The notes under the pieces are model-generated. The model was not told where the DNA came from, searched no databases, and was given only the letters and a program-made list of their open reading frames with translations. 38,505 nt of DNA from CAZLLE01 sp964560425 (GTDB lineage Bacteria; Campylobacterota; Campylobacteria; Campylobacterales; QNZT01). The stretch spans positions 1-38,505 of the forward strand of contig CAZLLE010000092.1 in NCBI GenBank assembly GCA_964560425.1. The letters run 5' to 3'. Every line of letters starts with the position of its first letter. Position 1 is the stretch's first letter. A program made the position numbers and the translations under genes. Shown here piece by piece: positions 17,546-26,120 of the stretch.

Positions 17546-18688
17546 TTGGATTTAGAAGAGTATATATCTAATTTTGATATTTTTATTACATTTTTTTTAA
17601 CGGTTTTAATAACATCCTTAGTTATTAAGTTTTCGTCACATATTGGAATGTTGGATGTTCCTAATAAAAGAAGTGCTCATGTCTCTCCTACTCCTAGAGG
17701 TGCGGGTGTTGCTATGTTTCTCTCTTATATGAGTGTACTTTTTTTTACACATATTGATTTTGTAATTTTACATTGGGGCTTTTTTCTTGGACTTTCACTC
17801 ATTTTTCTCGTTGGTGTAATTGATGATAATAAAGAGGTATCTCCTAAATTAAAATTTATTTTTATTATTGTAGCAACTATTCTTCTATTTTTTATTGAAG
17901 GGCTAAAAATTGAGACCCTTGGTAGCTGGGGAAGTTTTCAGATTGAGTTGCCTTTTGTAATATCACTACTTATTACGCTAGTTGGAATTATAGGTTTTAC
18001 AAATGCCCTTAATTTGATTGATGGTTTAGATGGTCTTGCAGGTACTATTGCTTTAGTGATTTTGGCTTCTCTTTGGTATATTGGTTATAGATATGATGAT
18101 GCATTTATTTTAACTGTCTCTATGTTTGTAATGGTCTCTTTAGTTGGTTTCTTAATCTTTAATTGGAGTCCTGCCTCTATTTTTATGGGAGATAGTGGTT
18201 CTTTAGTATTAGGGTTTGTTATTGCTGCTCTTTCTGTAAAAGCGACAGATTATATTTGTGATACTTCTATTTTATTTATAGCAGCTCTACCCTTAATTGA
18301 TACTCTTGTTGTTATGACTAGGCGGATACAAAGAGGGCTCTCTCCTTTTTCAGCAGATAAGACACATCTGCATCATAAACTACTTTTTGTTAGAGGTAGT
18401 GTAGATGGAGCTGTTCATATTATTATTGCTATGCAAATTTTACTCTCTGCTCTTGGTCTATTACTTCGTGATGGTAATGATCTTATCAATATAGGGTTAT
18501 TTATCATTGTTCTTTTTATTGCTTTTCAACTTTTGGATGAGAGAAAGATGCAAAGAGATAGTTTTTTGTTTACAAAATATAAAAAGTCAATTCAATGTTT
18601 TTTTAAAAGAAAAGGTGTTGGGATTGACACAGCTATTATTTTATCAATTCTTGCACTACTTGTTGTTATTGTCTCTTATCTCTTGTAA
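17546..18688 (+). CDS. Undecaprenyl-phosphate GlcNAc/GalNAc-1-phosphate transferase (WecA/MraY family)
   Basis: About 380 residues and roughly 11 membrane segments. Family motifs are LDVPNKRSAHVSPTPRG, VGVIDDNKEVSPK (the acidic Mg2+ pair), NALNLIDGLDGLAG, MGDSGSL and the cytoplasmic HLHH in ADKTHLHHKLL, which corresponds to the WecA-type HIHH loop. It transfers HexNAc-1-P to undecaprenyl phosphate and so primes repeat-unit assembly. I use the TTG at 17546, which has TTGGAG 6 nt upstream (17534-17539). The longer frame's TTG at 17534 is that ribosome binding site itself. It is the last gene of the locus. Confidence 0.88.
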   Translation: MDLEEYISNFDIFITFFLTVLITSLVIKFSSHIGMLDVPNKRSAHVSPTPRGAGVAMFLSYMSVLFFTHIDFVILHWGFFLGLSLIFLVGVIDDNKEVSPKLKFIFIIVATILLFFIEGLKIETLGSWGSFQIELPFVISLLITLVGIIGFTNALNLIDGLDGLAGTIALVILASLWYIGYRYDDAFILTVSMFVMVSLVGFLIFNWSPASIFMGDSGSLVLGFVIAALSVKATDYICDTSILFIAALPLIDTLVVMTRRIQRGLSPFSADKTHLHHKLLFVRGSVDGAVHIIIAMQILLSALGLLLRDGNDLINIGLFIIVLFIAFQLLDERKMQRDSFLFTKYKKSIQCFFKRKGVGIDTAIILSILALLVVIVSYLL

Positions 18689-18697
18689 ACAACTTTT

Positions 18698-18706
18698 TGT
18701 TATACT
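18698..18706 (+). promoter_or_regulatory. Extended -10 promoter for hisZ-purA
   Basis: TGTTATACT (18698-18706) is a consensus-like extended -10 element located 42 nt before the hisZ start, in the 59-nt gap after the priming transferase. No -35 at the right distance is seen. It marks the likely start of the next transcription unit. Confidence 0.4.
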
Positions 18707-18747
18707 CTGATTATTAATATAATTAATTTAGGTAATGGGGATAATTT

Positions 18748-19596
18748 ATGATATATGAACATGAGATTCCGAGTGAATCTAGGCTTTATTTCTCTAGTAG
18801 TGCTAAATATAAGAGGGATGCAGAGAATATTGCAAGTAAAATTTTACTAGATAGAGGTTATGCAGAGATTGTAACTCCTCTTCTATCATATCATCAACAT
18901 CAGTCAATTGATGAGAGTTCATTAATTAGGTTTTCTGATAAAGAGAATAATATTTTATCTCTTAGGGCAGATAGTACTTTAGATGTTGCTCGTATTATTA
19001 CAAAAAGATTAGGTCGTAGTGTAGAGCAGAAGAAGTGGTTTTATATACAGCCTATTTTTAGATATCCTAGTATTGAACAATATCAAATAGGGTGTGAATC
19101 ACTAGGTGAAAATGATCTTTCTACTAGTATCAATGATAGTGCAGAAATATTAAGTTCACTTAAACTCTCTCCTTTATTACAGATATCTAACATTAACATT
19201 CCAAAAATTATAGCCAAAAAATTTGATATATCTTTGGATCTATTTAAAAGTGCTAATTTAGAAGCTATTTTGAAATTAGATATAGAGTGGCTTAGTAAGT
19301 TGGTATATTTACAAAAGGTAGAACAGATAGCCTCTGTTATAGAGGATGTGCCTCAAGATATTAAAGTTGAGCTTCAAAAAATAGAGATTTTATGTCAAAA
19401 AATAGATTACCTAGATATGGTAATAGCTCCACTATATTATTCCAAAATGCGTTATTATGATAATCTTTTCTTTAGGTATATTGAAAATAATGCTACTTTG
19501 GGTACTGGTGGAAACTATAATTATGAGGATATGAACTCCGTGGGGTTTGCTCTATATACAGATAAGATAGTAGAAGAATTAATAAAAATAAATTAG
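18748..19596 (+). CDS. hisZ: ATP phosphoribosyltransferase regulatory subunit
   Basis: A 282-residue paralogue of the histidyl-tRNA synthetase catalytic domain, shorter than HisRS and lacking its anticodon-binding domain. Visible class II features are ASKILLDRGYAEIVTPLL (motif 1 region), LRADSTLDVARI (motif 2-like), and a C-terminal GTGGNYNYEDMNSVGFALY that replaces the synthetase motif 3. HisZ joins short-form HisG to give histidine-sensitive ATP phosphoribosyltransferase, the first step of histidine synthesis. hisG is not in the window. purA follows after 7 nt. Both enzymes use or supply adenine nucleotides, but the pairing may only be positional. Confidence 0.85.
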   Translation: MIYEHEIPSESRLYFSSSAKYKRDAENIASKILLDRGYAEIVTPLLSYHQHQSIDESSLIRFSDKENNILSLRADSTLDVARIITKRLGRSVEQKKWFYIQPIFRYPSIEQYQIGCESLGENDLSTSINDSAEILSSLKLSPLLQISNINIPKIIAKKFDISLDLFKSANLEAILKLDIEWLSKLVYLQKVEQIASVIEDVPQDIKVELQKIEILCQKIDYLDMVIAPLYYSKMRYYDNLFFRYIENNATLGTGGNYNYEDMNSVGFALYTDKIVEELIKIN

Positions 19597-19603
19597 GAAT
19601 TAC

Positions 19604-20851
19604 ATGAAAGCAGATTTGATAGTAGGTCTCCAATGGGGAGATGAGGGAAAAGGTAAAATTGTTGATCATATGGCACAAAATAGTGATGTTGTTTGTCGTT
19701 TTGCTGGTGGACATAATGCTGGACATACAATTGTTGTAGATGGTGTAAAGCATGCTTTACATCTTCTTCCTTCTGGTGTATTAAATCCAAAAGCGATTAA
19801 TATTATTGGTAATGGAGTTGTTGTAAGCCCTGAGAATTTACTTGATAAAGAGCTTAAACAGTTTGATAATCTTAAGGGAAAACTCTTTATTAGTGACAGG
19901 GCTCACCTTCTTTTACCTTATCATGTATTGATAGATCATGGCAAAGAGAAGCTCAGAAAAAAGGCTATTGGAACAACAGGTAAAGGTATTGGACCTGCAT
20001 ATATGGATAAGGTAATCCGTGCTGGTCATAGAGTTGGTGAATTACATGACCCTGAGACATTAGCAAAAAAAATAGTTCTATATTTTGAAAATAATGAAGC
20101 TCTATTTGATGCTATGGGGATAGAAACGCCATCTTATGATGAACTATTTGAACAGTTAGATTATTACAGAAGAGAGTTAGAACCATATATTGCAGATGTT
20201 ATGCAGATGTTATGGAAATATCTAGATGATGATAAGCGAGTGTTGCTTGAAGGAGCTCAAGGGACTATGCTTGATATTGATCATGGTACCTATCCATTTG
20301 TAACTAGCTCAAATACTGTAAGTGCATCAGCATGTATAGGTTTGGGAATTAATCCAAAAGATATAGGTAAAGTGACAGGTATTGCTAAAGCGTATTGTAC
20401 TAGAGTTGGTAATGGACCTTTTCCTAGCGAAGATTTTGGCGAAGATGGTGATAGATTAGCTCAAGTTGGTCATGAATTTGGTACCACAACTGGTCGCAAA
20501 AGAAGATGCGGTTGGTTTGATGCTGTAGCAGTGAAATATGCTTCAAGATTAAATGGTTGTGATCAAATCTCTTTGATGAAATTAGATGTTTTAGATGGCT
20601 TTGATGAGGTGAAAGTTTGTGTAGCTTATGAACTTGATGGTAAAAGAATAGATTATGTTCCTTATGACTTAGAAGATGTTAAGCCTATCTACAAAAGTTT
20701 TAAAGGGTGGGATAAAACGGAAGGAGTACGAGATTTTGATCAGCTACCAGCTGAGGCAAAAGATTATATTAGTGCTCTTGAAGAGTTGGTAGATACTAAA
20801 ATAGGTATTGTTTCAACAAGTCCTGATAGAAAAGATACAATTGTAAGATAG
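19604..20851 (+). CDS. purA: Adenylosuccinate synthetase
   Basis: A 415-residue enzyme of the usual length. It has the N-terminal P-loop-like GLQWGDEGKGK with the catalytic Asp, AGGHNAGHT with the catalytic His, GTTGKGIGPAY, LLEGAQGTMLDIDHGTYPFV, and TTTGRKRRCGW for IMP binding. It converts IMP, aspartate and GTP to adenylosuccinate. The ATG follows an AGGAATT ribosome binding site. Its stop touches the start of the FliJ-like gene, so the flagellar genes downstream are probably read from the same transcript. Confidence 0.97.
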   Translation: MKADLIVGLQWGDEGKGKIVDHMAQNSDVVCRFAGGHNAGHTIVVDGVKHALHLLPSGVLNPKAINIIGNGVVVSPENLLDKELKQFDNLKGKLFISDRAHLLLPYHVLIDHGKEKLRKKAIGTTGKGIGPAYMDKVIRAGHRVGELHDPETLAKKIVLYFENNEALFDAMGIETPSYDELFEQLDYYRRELEPYIADVMQMLWKYLDDDKRVLLEGAQGTMLDIDHGTYPFVTSSNTVSASACIGLGINPKDIGKVTGIAKAYCTRVGNGPFPSEDFGEDGDRLAQVGHEFGTTTGRKRRCGWFDAVAVKYASRLNGCDQISLMKLDVLDGFDEVKVCVAYELDGKRIDYVPYDLEDVKPIYKSFKGWDKTEGVRDFDQLPAEAKDYISALEELVDTKIGIVSTSPDRKDTIVR

Positions 20852-21277
20852 ATGAAGAGTAAATTCTCAGAAATTTTAAAACTTAAAAAAGAGAAAATTT
20901 CTGAGGTTGAGAGATCTATTTTGGAAGAGCAAAATAAAAAATCTACACTTCTTCAAAAAAATAGAGACTTAGAGACTGAAATTTCTAATGTAGATCAGCC
21001 TTTGAGTGGTAATTTTTCACAAATACAGTTAATGAAATTTCATGTGACTAATTTTAAGAGAGCTATCGAATATAATCTTAATAAAATTTCTTTAATAGAA
21101 GATAATATTTTAAGGCTAAATCAACTATATAAAGAGCGAAAAATTGATTTTGAAAAAATTAATTATCTGCATAAGGAAGAGATTGCAAAGCATGCAAAAG
21201 CTATTGCACTTAGAGAGAGTAAAGATCTTGATGAGATTGCAAATATACTTTTTTTGAAAAAAAATAAGGGAAAATAG
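20852..21277 (+). CDS. FliJ-like flagellar export coiled-coil protein
   Basis: A 141-residue, highly charged protein predicted to be an almost continuous alpha-helical coiled coil, with no signal peptide, as expected for FliJ, the soluble stalk/chaperone of the flagellar export ATPase. Primary sequence is poorly conserved in this family. The call rests on length, helix content and the following MotE-like gene. As I recall, Campylobacter jejuni has the same order (purA, this gene, motE-like, DUF507, carA). It begins directly at the purA stop, with only a weak ribosome binding site visible. Confidence 0.6.
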   Translation: MKSKFSEILKLKKEKISEVERSILEEQNKKSTLLQKNRDLETEISNVDQPLSGNFSQIQLMKFHVTNFKRAIEYNLNKISLIEDNILRLNQLYKERKIDFEKINYLHKEEIAKHAKAIALRESKDLDEIANILFLKKNKGK

Positions 21278-21804
21278 TGTTGAAATTACTTTTATTACTG
21301 TTAATTGGGCAAAATATATTGTTTGGTGAAACTCCTACTGTTAATTGTGATCAAATCTTTGAGCTGAGAAAAGAGGAGTTGCATAGAGAGCTTGATAAAA
21401 TAGATGAAGAGGCTCAATCTTTGGAAGCTTTAAAAAATGCAAATTTGGAAATGTTTCAAAAAAGAGAAAAAGCACTCAATGAAAAAGAGGAGTTAATTAA
21501 TGGGGAACTTAATAAAATTGAAAATCTAAAAAAAGAGATAGAAGCTCTTAAAGAAGAGAACAAAAAAATTTTAGATGAGATGAGAGATATCAAAGATTCG
21601 AAAGTTAGTCAATCTTTTTTAAAAATGAAAGAGGGAAAAGCTGCTGCTATTTTAGATGCTATGAGTCAAGATGAAGCAGCTTCAATTCTCTTAAAATTAA
21701 CACCAAAAAAGATTTCAAAAGTTATGGCAAAAATGGATCCTAATAATGCTTCTAAAATTACAAATATAATGCTACAAAATAAAATTTCTGATAAAAGTAA
21801 ATAG
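21277..21804 (+). CDS. MotE-like flagellar motor/chaperone protein with MgtE N-terminal-type domain
   Basis: A 175-residue exported protein. It has a hydrophobic signal (KLLLLLLIGQNILFG), a coiled coil of about residues 25-110, then KMKEGKAAAILDAMSQDEAA and LLKLTPKKISKVMAKMDP, the helical repeat shared with the MgtE intracellular N domain. In Campylobacterota a periplasmic protein of this kind (MotE) is needed for stable MotB/motor assembly, so a motility role is likely. The GTG start overlaps the previous stop by 1 nt (TAGTG), with AAGGG 6 nt upstream; the TTG at 21280 is the alternative. Confidence 0.75.
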   Translation: MLKLLLLLLIGQNILFGETPTVNCDQIFELRKEELHRELDKIDEEAQSLEALKNANLEMFQKREKALNEKEELINGELNKIENLKKEIEALKEENKKILDEMRDIKDSKVSQSFLKMKEGKAAAILDAMSQDEAASILLKLTPKKISKVMAKMDPNNASKITNIMLQNKISDKSK

Positions 21805-21860
21805 TTTATTTAACTAAACTTTGATAATATAAACAAAATTTTTATCAAAAGGTTCTTAAC

Positions 21861-22412
21861 ATGAAAATTGGAATGCCTCATGCCCAATATATTGCGGGTA
21901 AAGTAGCAATTGATCTATTTAATTCCGGCTATATTACCTTTTTTAAAGGCTTGGAACCTGTAAAAGCAGCTACTCAACTATTGATTGAGGAAGATATGCA
22001 TAAAGAGGAAGCTTTAGAAGCAAGAGTTGATGAGTTAATTAATGAAAATGAAGATGAGATGCAGTTGATGGGTATTGAGAGACGAGATATGTTTTGGCCC
22101 ATAAAAAGAAAAATGGCAAAAGAGTATGGTGTAATTTTATCTTATGAGGAGAGATATTCTCACCTTTCTCATCAAATTATGGATAAGCTTTGGGAAGAGG
22201 GTTTAATGGATAATAATGTGAGTGAAAATATTGTAAAAAATATTATTTTTAATGCCATTGAGGGATATGCTAAGGCTATAGATGCACTTGAAGATGTTGT
22301 GTTAGATAAAATGTCTAAGTTAAAGAAAAAATTAGTGCCTGGAAGTGATGCTTATAATGTTACTTTTGAGAGATTGTATCGTGAAGAACTACAAAGAAAA
22401 GGGATGTTTTAA
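21861..22412 (+). CDS. DUF507 family protein
   Basis: A 183-residue soluble protein with two related halves (an N-terminal helical segment beginning MPHAQYIAGKVAIDL and a second after about residue 90), matching the length and opening of DUF507 proteins found across Campylobacterota and Aquificota. Function unknown. AAAGG lies 9 nt before the ATG. The gene ends TAATG, with the last base shared with the carA start, so the two are translationally coupled. Confidence 0.85.
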   Translation: MKIGMPHAQYIAGKVAIDLFNSGYITFFKGLEPVKAATQLLIEEDMHKEEALEARVDELINENEDEMQLMGIERRDMFWPIKRKMAKEYGVILSYEERYSHLSHQIMDKLWEEGLMDNNVSENIVKNIIFNAIEGYAKAIDALEDVVLDKMSKLKKKLVPGSDAYNVTFERLYREELQRKGMF

Positions 22413-23545
22413 TGATAAAAGAGTTAGATAAAGTTTGGATTTATATTGAAAATGGGCTTTTTTTAGAGGCTAAAAGTTTTGGTTCTAAGGGTACAAAAAC
22501 TGGTGAAATTGTCTTTAATACTTCTATGAGTGGATATCAAGAGATCATGAGTGATGCTAGCTATGCCGGGCAATTTGTTGTATTTACTATGCCTGAAATT
22601 GGAAATGTAGGGTGTAATGATAATGATATGGAGAGTAAAAGTGTCTACTCTTCTGGTATGATTGTTAGAAAATATCAGGATAGATATTCAAACTACAGAG
22701 GAGAGAAATCTCTTTCTACTTTTTTACAAGAGCATGATAGTTTAGGTATTTGTGATTTAGATACAAGATATTTGACAAAAATGATTCGCTCTGAGGGAGC
22801 TCAGATGATGATTGCATCTACTGAAATCTCCGATAAAGATGAACTCAAAAAGATTCTTGAAAACTCCCCTAGAATTGAAGAGGTAAATTATATTCAAGAG
22901 GTAAGTACCAAGGAGAGTTATACTCATGAAGATGGTGTATGGGATATTCAACAACAGCAATATAGAGAGCCTATAACTATTGGAAAAAAAATTGTTGTTA
23001 TTGATTTTGGTGTGAAGAGAAATATATTAAATGAACTTAGAAACACTGGTTTGAGCGTTGAAGTAGTACCTAATGATTTTAGTGCCGATGATTTAATTAA
23101 GAGATTTAATAATCGTGAAATACATGGAGTATTTCTATCTAATGGTCCAGGGGATCCTTTGGTTTTAAAAGATGAAGCATCAGAAGTTAAAAAATTAGTT
23201 GATGCTAATGTCCCTATGTTTGCTATATGCTTAGGACATCAATTGCTCTCTATTGCCAATGGTTATCCTACATATAAACTTAAATTTGGTCATCATGGTG
23301 GAAATCATCCTGTGCAAAATAGTAAAAATAGTGAGATAGAGATTACAGCTCAAAATCATAATTATAATGTTCCTGATTCTATTGTTGATATTGCATCAGT
23401 TACTCATGTAAATCTTTTTGATAATACAATCGAGGGTGTAAAATATCTAAATAAACCTATTTTTTCTGTTCAGCATCACCCAGAAGCTAGTCCCGGTCCT
23501 CATGATAGTAAATATATTTTTCATGAGTTTGCTGACTCTTTATAA
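22412..23545 (+). CDS. carA: Carbamoyl-phosphate synthase small (glutaminase) subunit
   Basis: A 377-residue protein. An N-terminal CPSase_sm_chain domain (EIVFNTSMSGYQEIMSDASY) is followed by a class I glutamine amidotransferase domain with FLSNGPGDP, the nucleophile C273 in AICLGHQL, and HHPEASPGPHDS carrying the catalytic His-Glu pair. It releases ammonia from glutamine and channels it to CarB for arginine and pyrimidine synthesis. carB is not adjacent downstream. A hairpin follows the stop. Confidence 0.96.
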   Translation: MIKELDKVWIYIENGLFLEAKSFGSKGTKTGEIVFNTSMSGYQEIMSDASYAGQFVVFTMPEIGNVGCNDNDMESKSVYSSGMIVRKYQDRYSNYRGEKSLSTFLQEHDSLGICDLDTRYLTKMIRSEGAQMMIASTEISDKDELKKILENSPRIEEVNYIQEVSTKESYTHEDGVWDIQQQQYREPITIGKKIVVIDFGVKRNILNELRNTGLSVEVVPNDFSADDLIKRFNNREIHGVFLSNGPGDPLVLKDEASEVKKLVDANVPMFAICLGHQLLSIANGYPTYKLKFGHHGGNHPVQNSKNSEIEITAQNHNYNVPDSIVDIASVTHVNLFDNTIEGVKYLNKPIFSVQHHPEASPGPHDSKYIFHEFADSL

Positions 23546-23556
23546 TACTAATAAAT

Positions 23557-23589
23557 ACTAGCATAATAGCTTCTCTATATTATGCTAGT
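23557..23589. terminator. Hairpin after carA
   Basis: A perfect 12-bp inverted repeat, actagcataata (23557-23568) and tattatgctagt (23578-23589), with a 9-nt loop, 11 nt after the carA stop. No T tract follows directly (the next T run starts near 23602), so it may be a weak or processing-type 3' end hairpin. Confidence 0.5.
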
Positions 23590-23671
23590 GATAACTTAAC
23601 ATTTTTTTAAATAAATCCTCTTTTCATAATAAAAAATTAAACTATTAAGCTAATTTCTATCAATAACGATA

Positions 23672-23677
23672 TATAAT
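23672..23677 (+). promoter_or_regulatory. Possible -10 element for the cbb3 oxidase operon
   Basis: TATAAT (23672-23677), in ATATATAATAATATTATC, lies 52 nt before ccoN with no clear -35. A strong ribosome binding site, AAGGAGG (23718-23724), sits 5 nt from the ATG. No FNR-type TTGAT-N4-ATCAA box was found in the 184-nt gap. Confidence 0.4.
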
Positions 23678-23729
23678 AATATTATCATGTGGTATATGCG
23701 TGACATTCTAAATCATTAAGGAGGTTTTA

Positions 23730-25193
23730 ATGCAATCACACAATGCATTAGAATATGATTATACAGTTGCCAAGATGTTTACCGTCGCAGCGATTGTGTT
23801 AGGTATTGTAGGTATGACGATTGGTGTGCTTATAGCTTTTCAGCTAGCATTCCCTGAATTGAACTACCTCTTAGGAGAGTATGGTACTTTTAGTAGACTC
23901 AGACCTTTACATACAGATGCAGTTGCATTTGGTTTTACATTGAGTGGTATTTGGGCTGCTTGGTATTACTTTGGTCAGAGAGTATTAAAAGTATCAATGG
24001 CTGAATCGCCGTTTTTGATGTTTATGGGTAAATTACACTTTTGGTTATATATTGCAGGTGTTGCTGCTGTTGTAGTTTCACTTTTTATGGGTATCACAAC
24101 ATCAAAAGAGTATGCTGAATTTGAGTGGCCTATTGATATTGCAATCGTTGTTGTATGGGTTATTTTCGGTGTTGGTATGTTTGGATTGATTGGGATCAGA
24201 AGAGAGAAGTATCTATATATCTCTATGTGGTATATGATTGCTTTTTATGTGGCTATTGCAATGCTTTATCTATTCAACAATATGGAAGTTCCTACAATTC
24301 TTATTTCTGGTGTCGGTGATTGGTACCACTCTGTGAGTATGTATGCGGGAACAAATGATGCGATGGTTCAGTGGTGGTATGGTCATAATGCAGTTGCATT
24401 TGTATTTACTACACCTATTATTGCATTGATCTATTACTTTTTACCAAAAGAGTCTGGTCAACCAGTTTACTCATATAAACTTTCACTTTTATCTTTTTGG
24501 GGATTAATGTTTGTTTATCTTTGGGCAGGTGGTCACCACTTACTTTTCTCAACAATTCCTGATTGGGTTCAAACTATGGGTTCTATTTTCTCTATTGTTC
24601 TTATTCTTCCTTCATGGGGTAGTGCTATCAATATGCTACTTACAATGAAAGGTGAGTGGGGTCAATTACAGACAAATCCATTAATTAAATTTATGGTTCT
24701 TGCGTCAACATTCTATATGTTCTCAACACTAGAGGGACCTATTCAAGCTATTAAATCAGTAAATGCATTGGCTCACTTTACAGATTGGATTCCTGGGCAT
24801 GTTCATGATGGTACTCTTGGTTGGGTAGGATTTATGATTATTGCAGCACTTTTCCATATGGCTCCAAGAATGTTTAAAAGAGAGATCTATAGTAAAAAAC
24901 TTATGGAATCTCAATTTTGGATTCAAACAACAGGTATTGTTTTATACTTCTCAAGTATGTGGATTGCGGGTATCACTCAAGGTATGATGTGGAGAGCTAC
25001 TGATGAATTTGGTAACTTAACATACTCATTTATTGATACTGTTACAGTGTTACATCCATACTATACTATTAGAGGTGTTGGTGGATTGTTGTATTTGATA
25101 GGTGTGTTCATGTGGGCATTTAATATTTATAAAACTTATACTTCTGGTAGAGAGCTTGAGAGAGAACCTCAAAGTGCTTCACCGATGGCGTAG
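23730..25193 (+). CDS. ccoN: cbb3-type cytochrome c oxidase subunit I
   Basis: A 487-residue, 12-TM heme-copper oxidase catalytic subunit. Metal and heme ligand regions visible are RPLHTDAVAFGF (low-spin heme b His), WWYGHNAVAF (CuB His), AGGHHLLFSTIPDW (CuB His pair) and TDWIPGHVHDGTLGW (heme b3/b His). It reduces O2 to water at the inner membrane and pumps protons; the cbb3 type has high oxygen affinity and suits microaerobic growth. First gene of ccoNOQP. Confidence 0.97.
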   Translation: MQSHNALEYDYTVAKMFTVAAIVLGIVGMTIGVLIAFQLAFPELNYLLGEYGTFSRLRPLHTDAVAFGFTLSGIWAAWYYFGQRVLKVSMAESPFLMFMGKLHFWLYIAGVAAVVVSLFMGITTSKEYAEFEWPIDIAIVVVWVIFGVGMFGLIGIRREKYLYISMWYMIAFYVAIAMLYLFNNMEVPTILISGVGDWYHSVSMYAGTNDAMVQWWYGHNAVAFVFTTPIIALIYYFLPKESGQPVYSYKLSLLSFWGLMFVYLWAGGHHLLFSTIPDWVQTMGSIFSIVLILPSWGSAINMLLTMKGEWGQLQTNPLIKFMVLASTFYMFSTLEGPIQAIKSVNALAHFTDWIPGHVHDGTLGWVGFMIIAALFHMAPRMFKREIYSKKLMESQFWIQTTGIVLYFSSMWIAGITQGMMWRATDEFGNLTYSFIDTVTVLHPYYTIRGVGGLLYLIGVFMWAFNIYKTYTSGRELEREPQSASPMA

Positions 25194-25205
25194 GGAGGAG
25201 AAATT

Positions 25206-25871
25206 ATGTTTCATTGGTTAGAAAAAAATCCATTCCTTTTTACAGTTATGGTATTTGTTACGATAGCATTTGCAGGTATTATTACTATTCTTCCTGACTT
25301 TGCAAAGAGTTCGCGTCCAGTTGTTGGTACAAAACCTTATACAATTTTACAGTTGACAGGTCGTCATGTTTATATCAAAGATAGTTGTAATGCATGTCAT
25401 TCACAACTTATTCGTCCATTTAAGTCTGAGACAGATAGATATGGTGCTTATAGTTTGAGTGGTGAATATGCTTATGATAGACCTTTCCTTTGGGGATCTA
25501 AAAGAACAGGTCCAGATCTTATGAGAGTTGGAAATTATAGAACAACAGATTGGCATGAAAATCATATGTGGAATCCTACTTCTGTAGTTCCTGGTTCAAT
25601 TATGCCAGCATATAAACATCACTTTACAAATATTGCCGATGTAGAGACAGCTTATGCTGAAGCATATACTGTTAAAACAGTTTTTGATGTTCCTTATGAT
25701 CAAGAGGGTATGCCAAAATTGGGAACTCTTGAAGAGGCACAAGCTGCTGCTCTTGAAGAGGCAAAAGTGATCGCTGCTGGTATGAAAAATCAAGATGTAA
25801 AAGATAAAGTTGCAGCGGGACAAATTCCTGAAATTGTGGCACTTATCGCATATCTAAATAGTTTGAAGTAG
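25206..25871 (+). CDS. ccoO: cbb3-type cytochrome c oxidase subunit II (mono-heme)
   Basis: A 221-residue subunit. An N-terminal membrane anchor (about residues 9-29) is followed by a periplasmic c-type cytochrome with a single CNACH heme site (C61, C64, H65) and a likely axial Met in SIMPAYKH. An Ala/Glu-rich helix near residues 175-205 is somewhat long but family-typical. It passes electrons to CcoN. GGGAGGAG precedes the ATG, 12 nt after ccoN. Confidence 0.96.
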   Translation: MFHWLEKNPFLFTVMVFVTIAFAGIITILPDFAKSSRPVVGTKPYTILQLTGRHVYIKDSCNACHSQLIRPFKSETDRYGAYSLSGEYAYDRPFLWGSKRTGPDLMRVGNYRTTDWHENHMWNPTSVVPGSIMPAYKHHFTNIADVETAYAEAYTVKTVFDVPYDQEGMPKLGTLEEAQAAALEEAKVIAAGMKNQDVKDKVAAGQIPEIVALIAYLNSLK

Positions 25872-25883
25872 GAGCGTTGTCTA

Positions 25884-26120
25884 ATGGAATTGGATATTGA
25901 GACTATAAATATGTTGCAAGCATATGGTTATATAATAGGTGTTGTTTTTTGTACATTGATGTTATATGGATATATTTATCATCTGTATAGTAGTGAGAAA
26001 AAGGGTACTAGAAATTATGAAAAGTATGCAAATATTGCATTAGATGATTCGATTGATTCCACTCCATTAGAGACTACTTCCCCATGGGATAAAAAGAAAA
26101 GTAAAGGAGAGAATATATGA
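25884..26120 (+). CDS. ccoQ: cbb3-type oxidase small subunit CcoQ
   Basis: A 78-residue protein with one TM (about residues 12-31) and a basic cytoplasmic tail, located between ccoO and ccoP as expected of CcoQ/FixQ, which stabilises the oxidase complex. GGAG sits upstream of the ATG. Its stop overlaps the ccoP start (ATGA, 26117-26120). Confidence 0.88.
   Translation: MELDIETINMLQAYGYIIGVVFCTLMLYGYIYHLYSSEKKGTRNYEKYANIALDDSIDSTPLETTSPWDKKKSKGENI

Noticed and set aside
18748..19596. Full histidyl-tRNA synthetase
   Set aside because: The protein is only 282 residues, lacks the anticodon-binding domain and the normal motif 3, and fits HisZ better.
21820..21849. tttgataa/ttatcaaa dyad between the MotE-like and DUF507 genes as a terminator or FNR box
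   Set aside because: The stem is only 8 bp A/T-rich with a 14-nt loop and no T tract, and the half-sites are too far apart for an FNR-type site.
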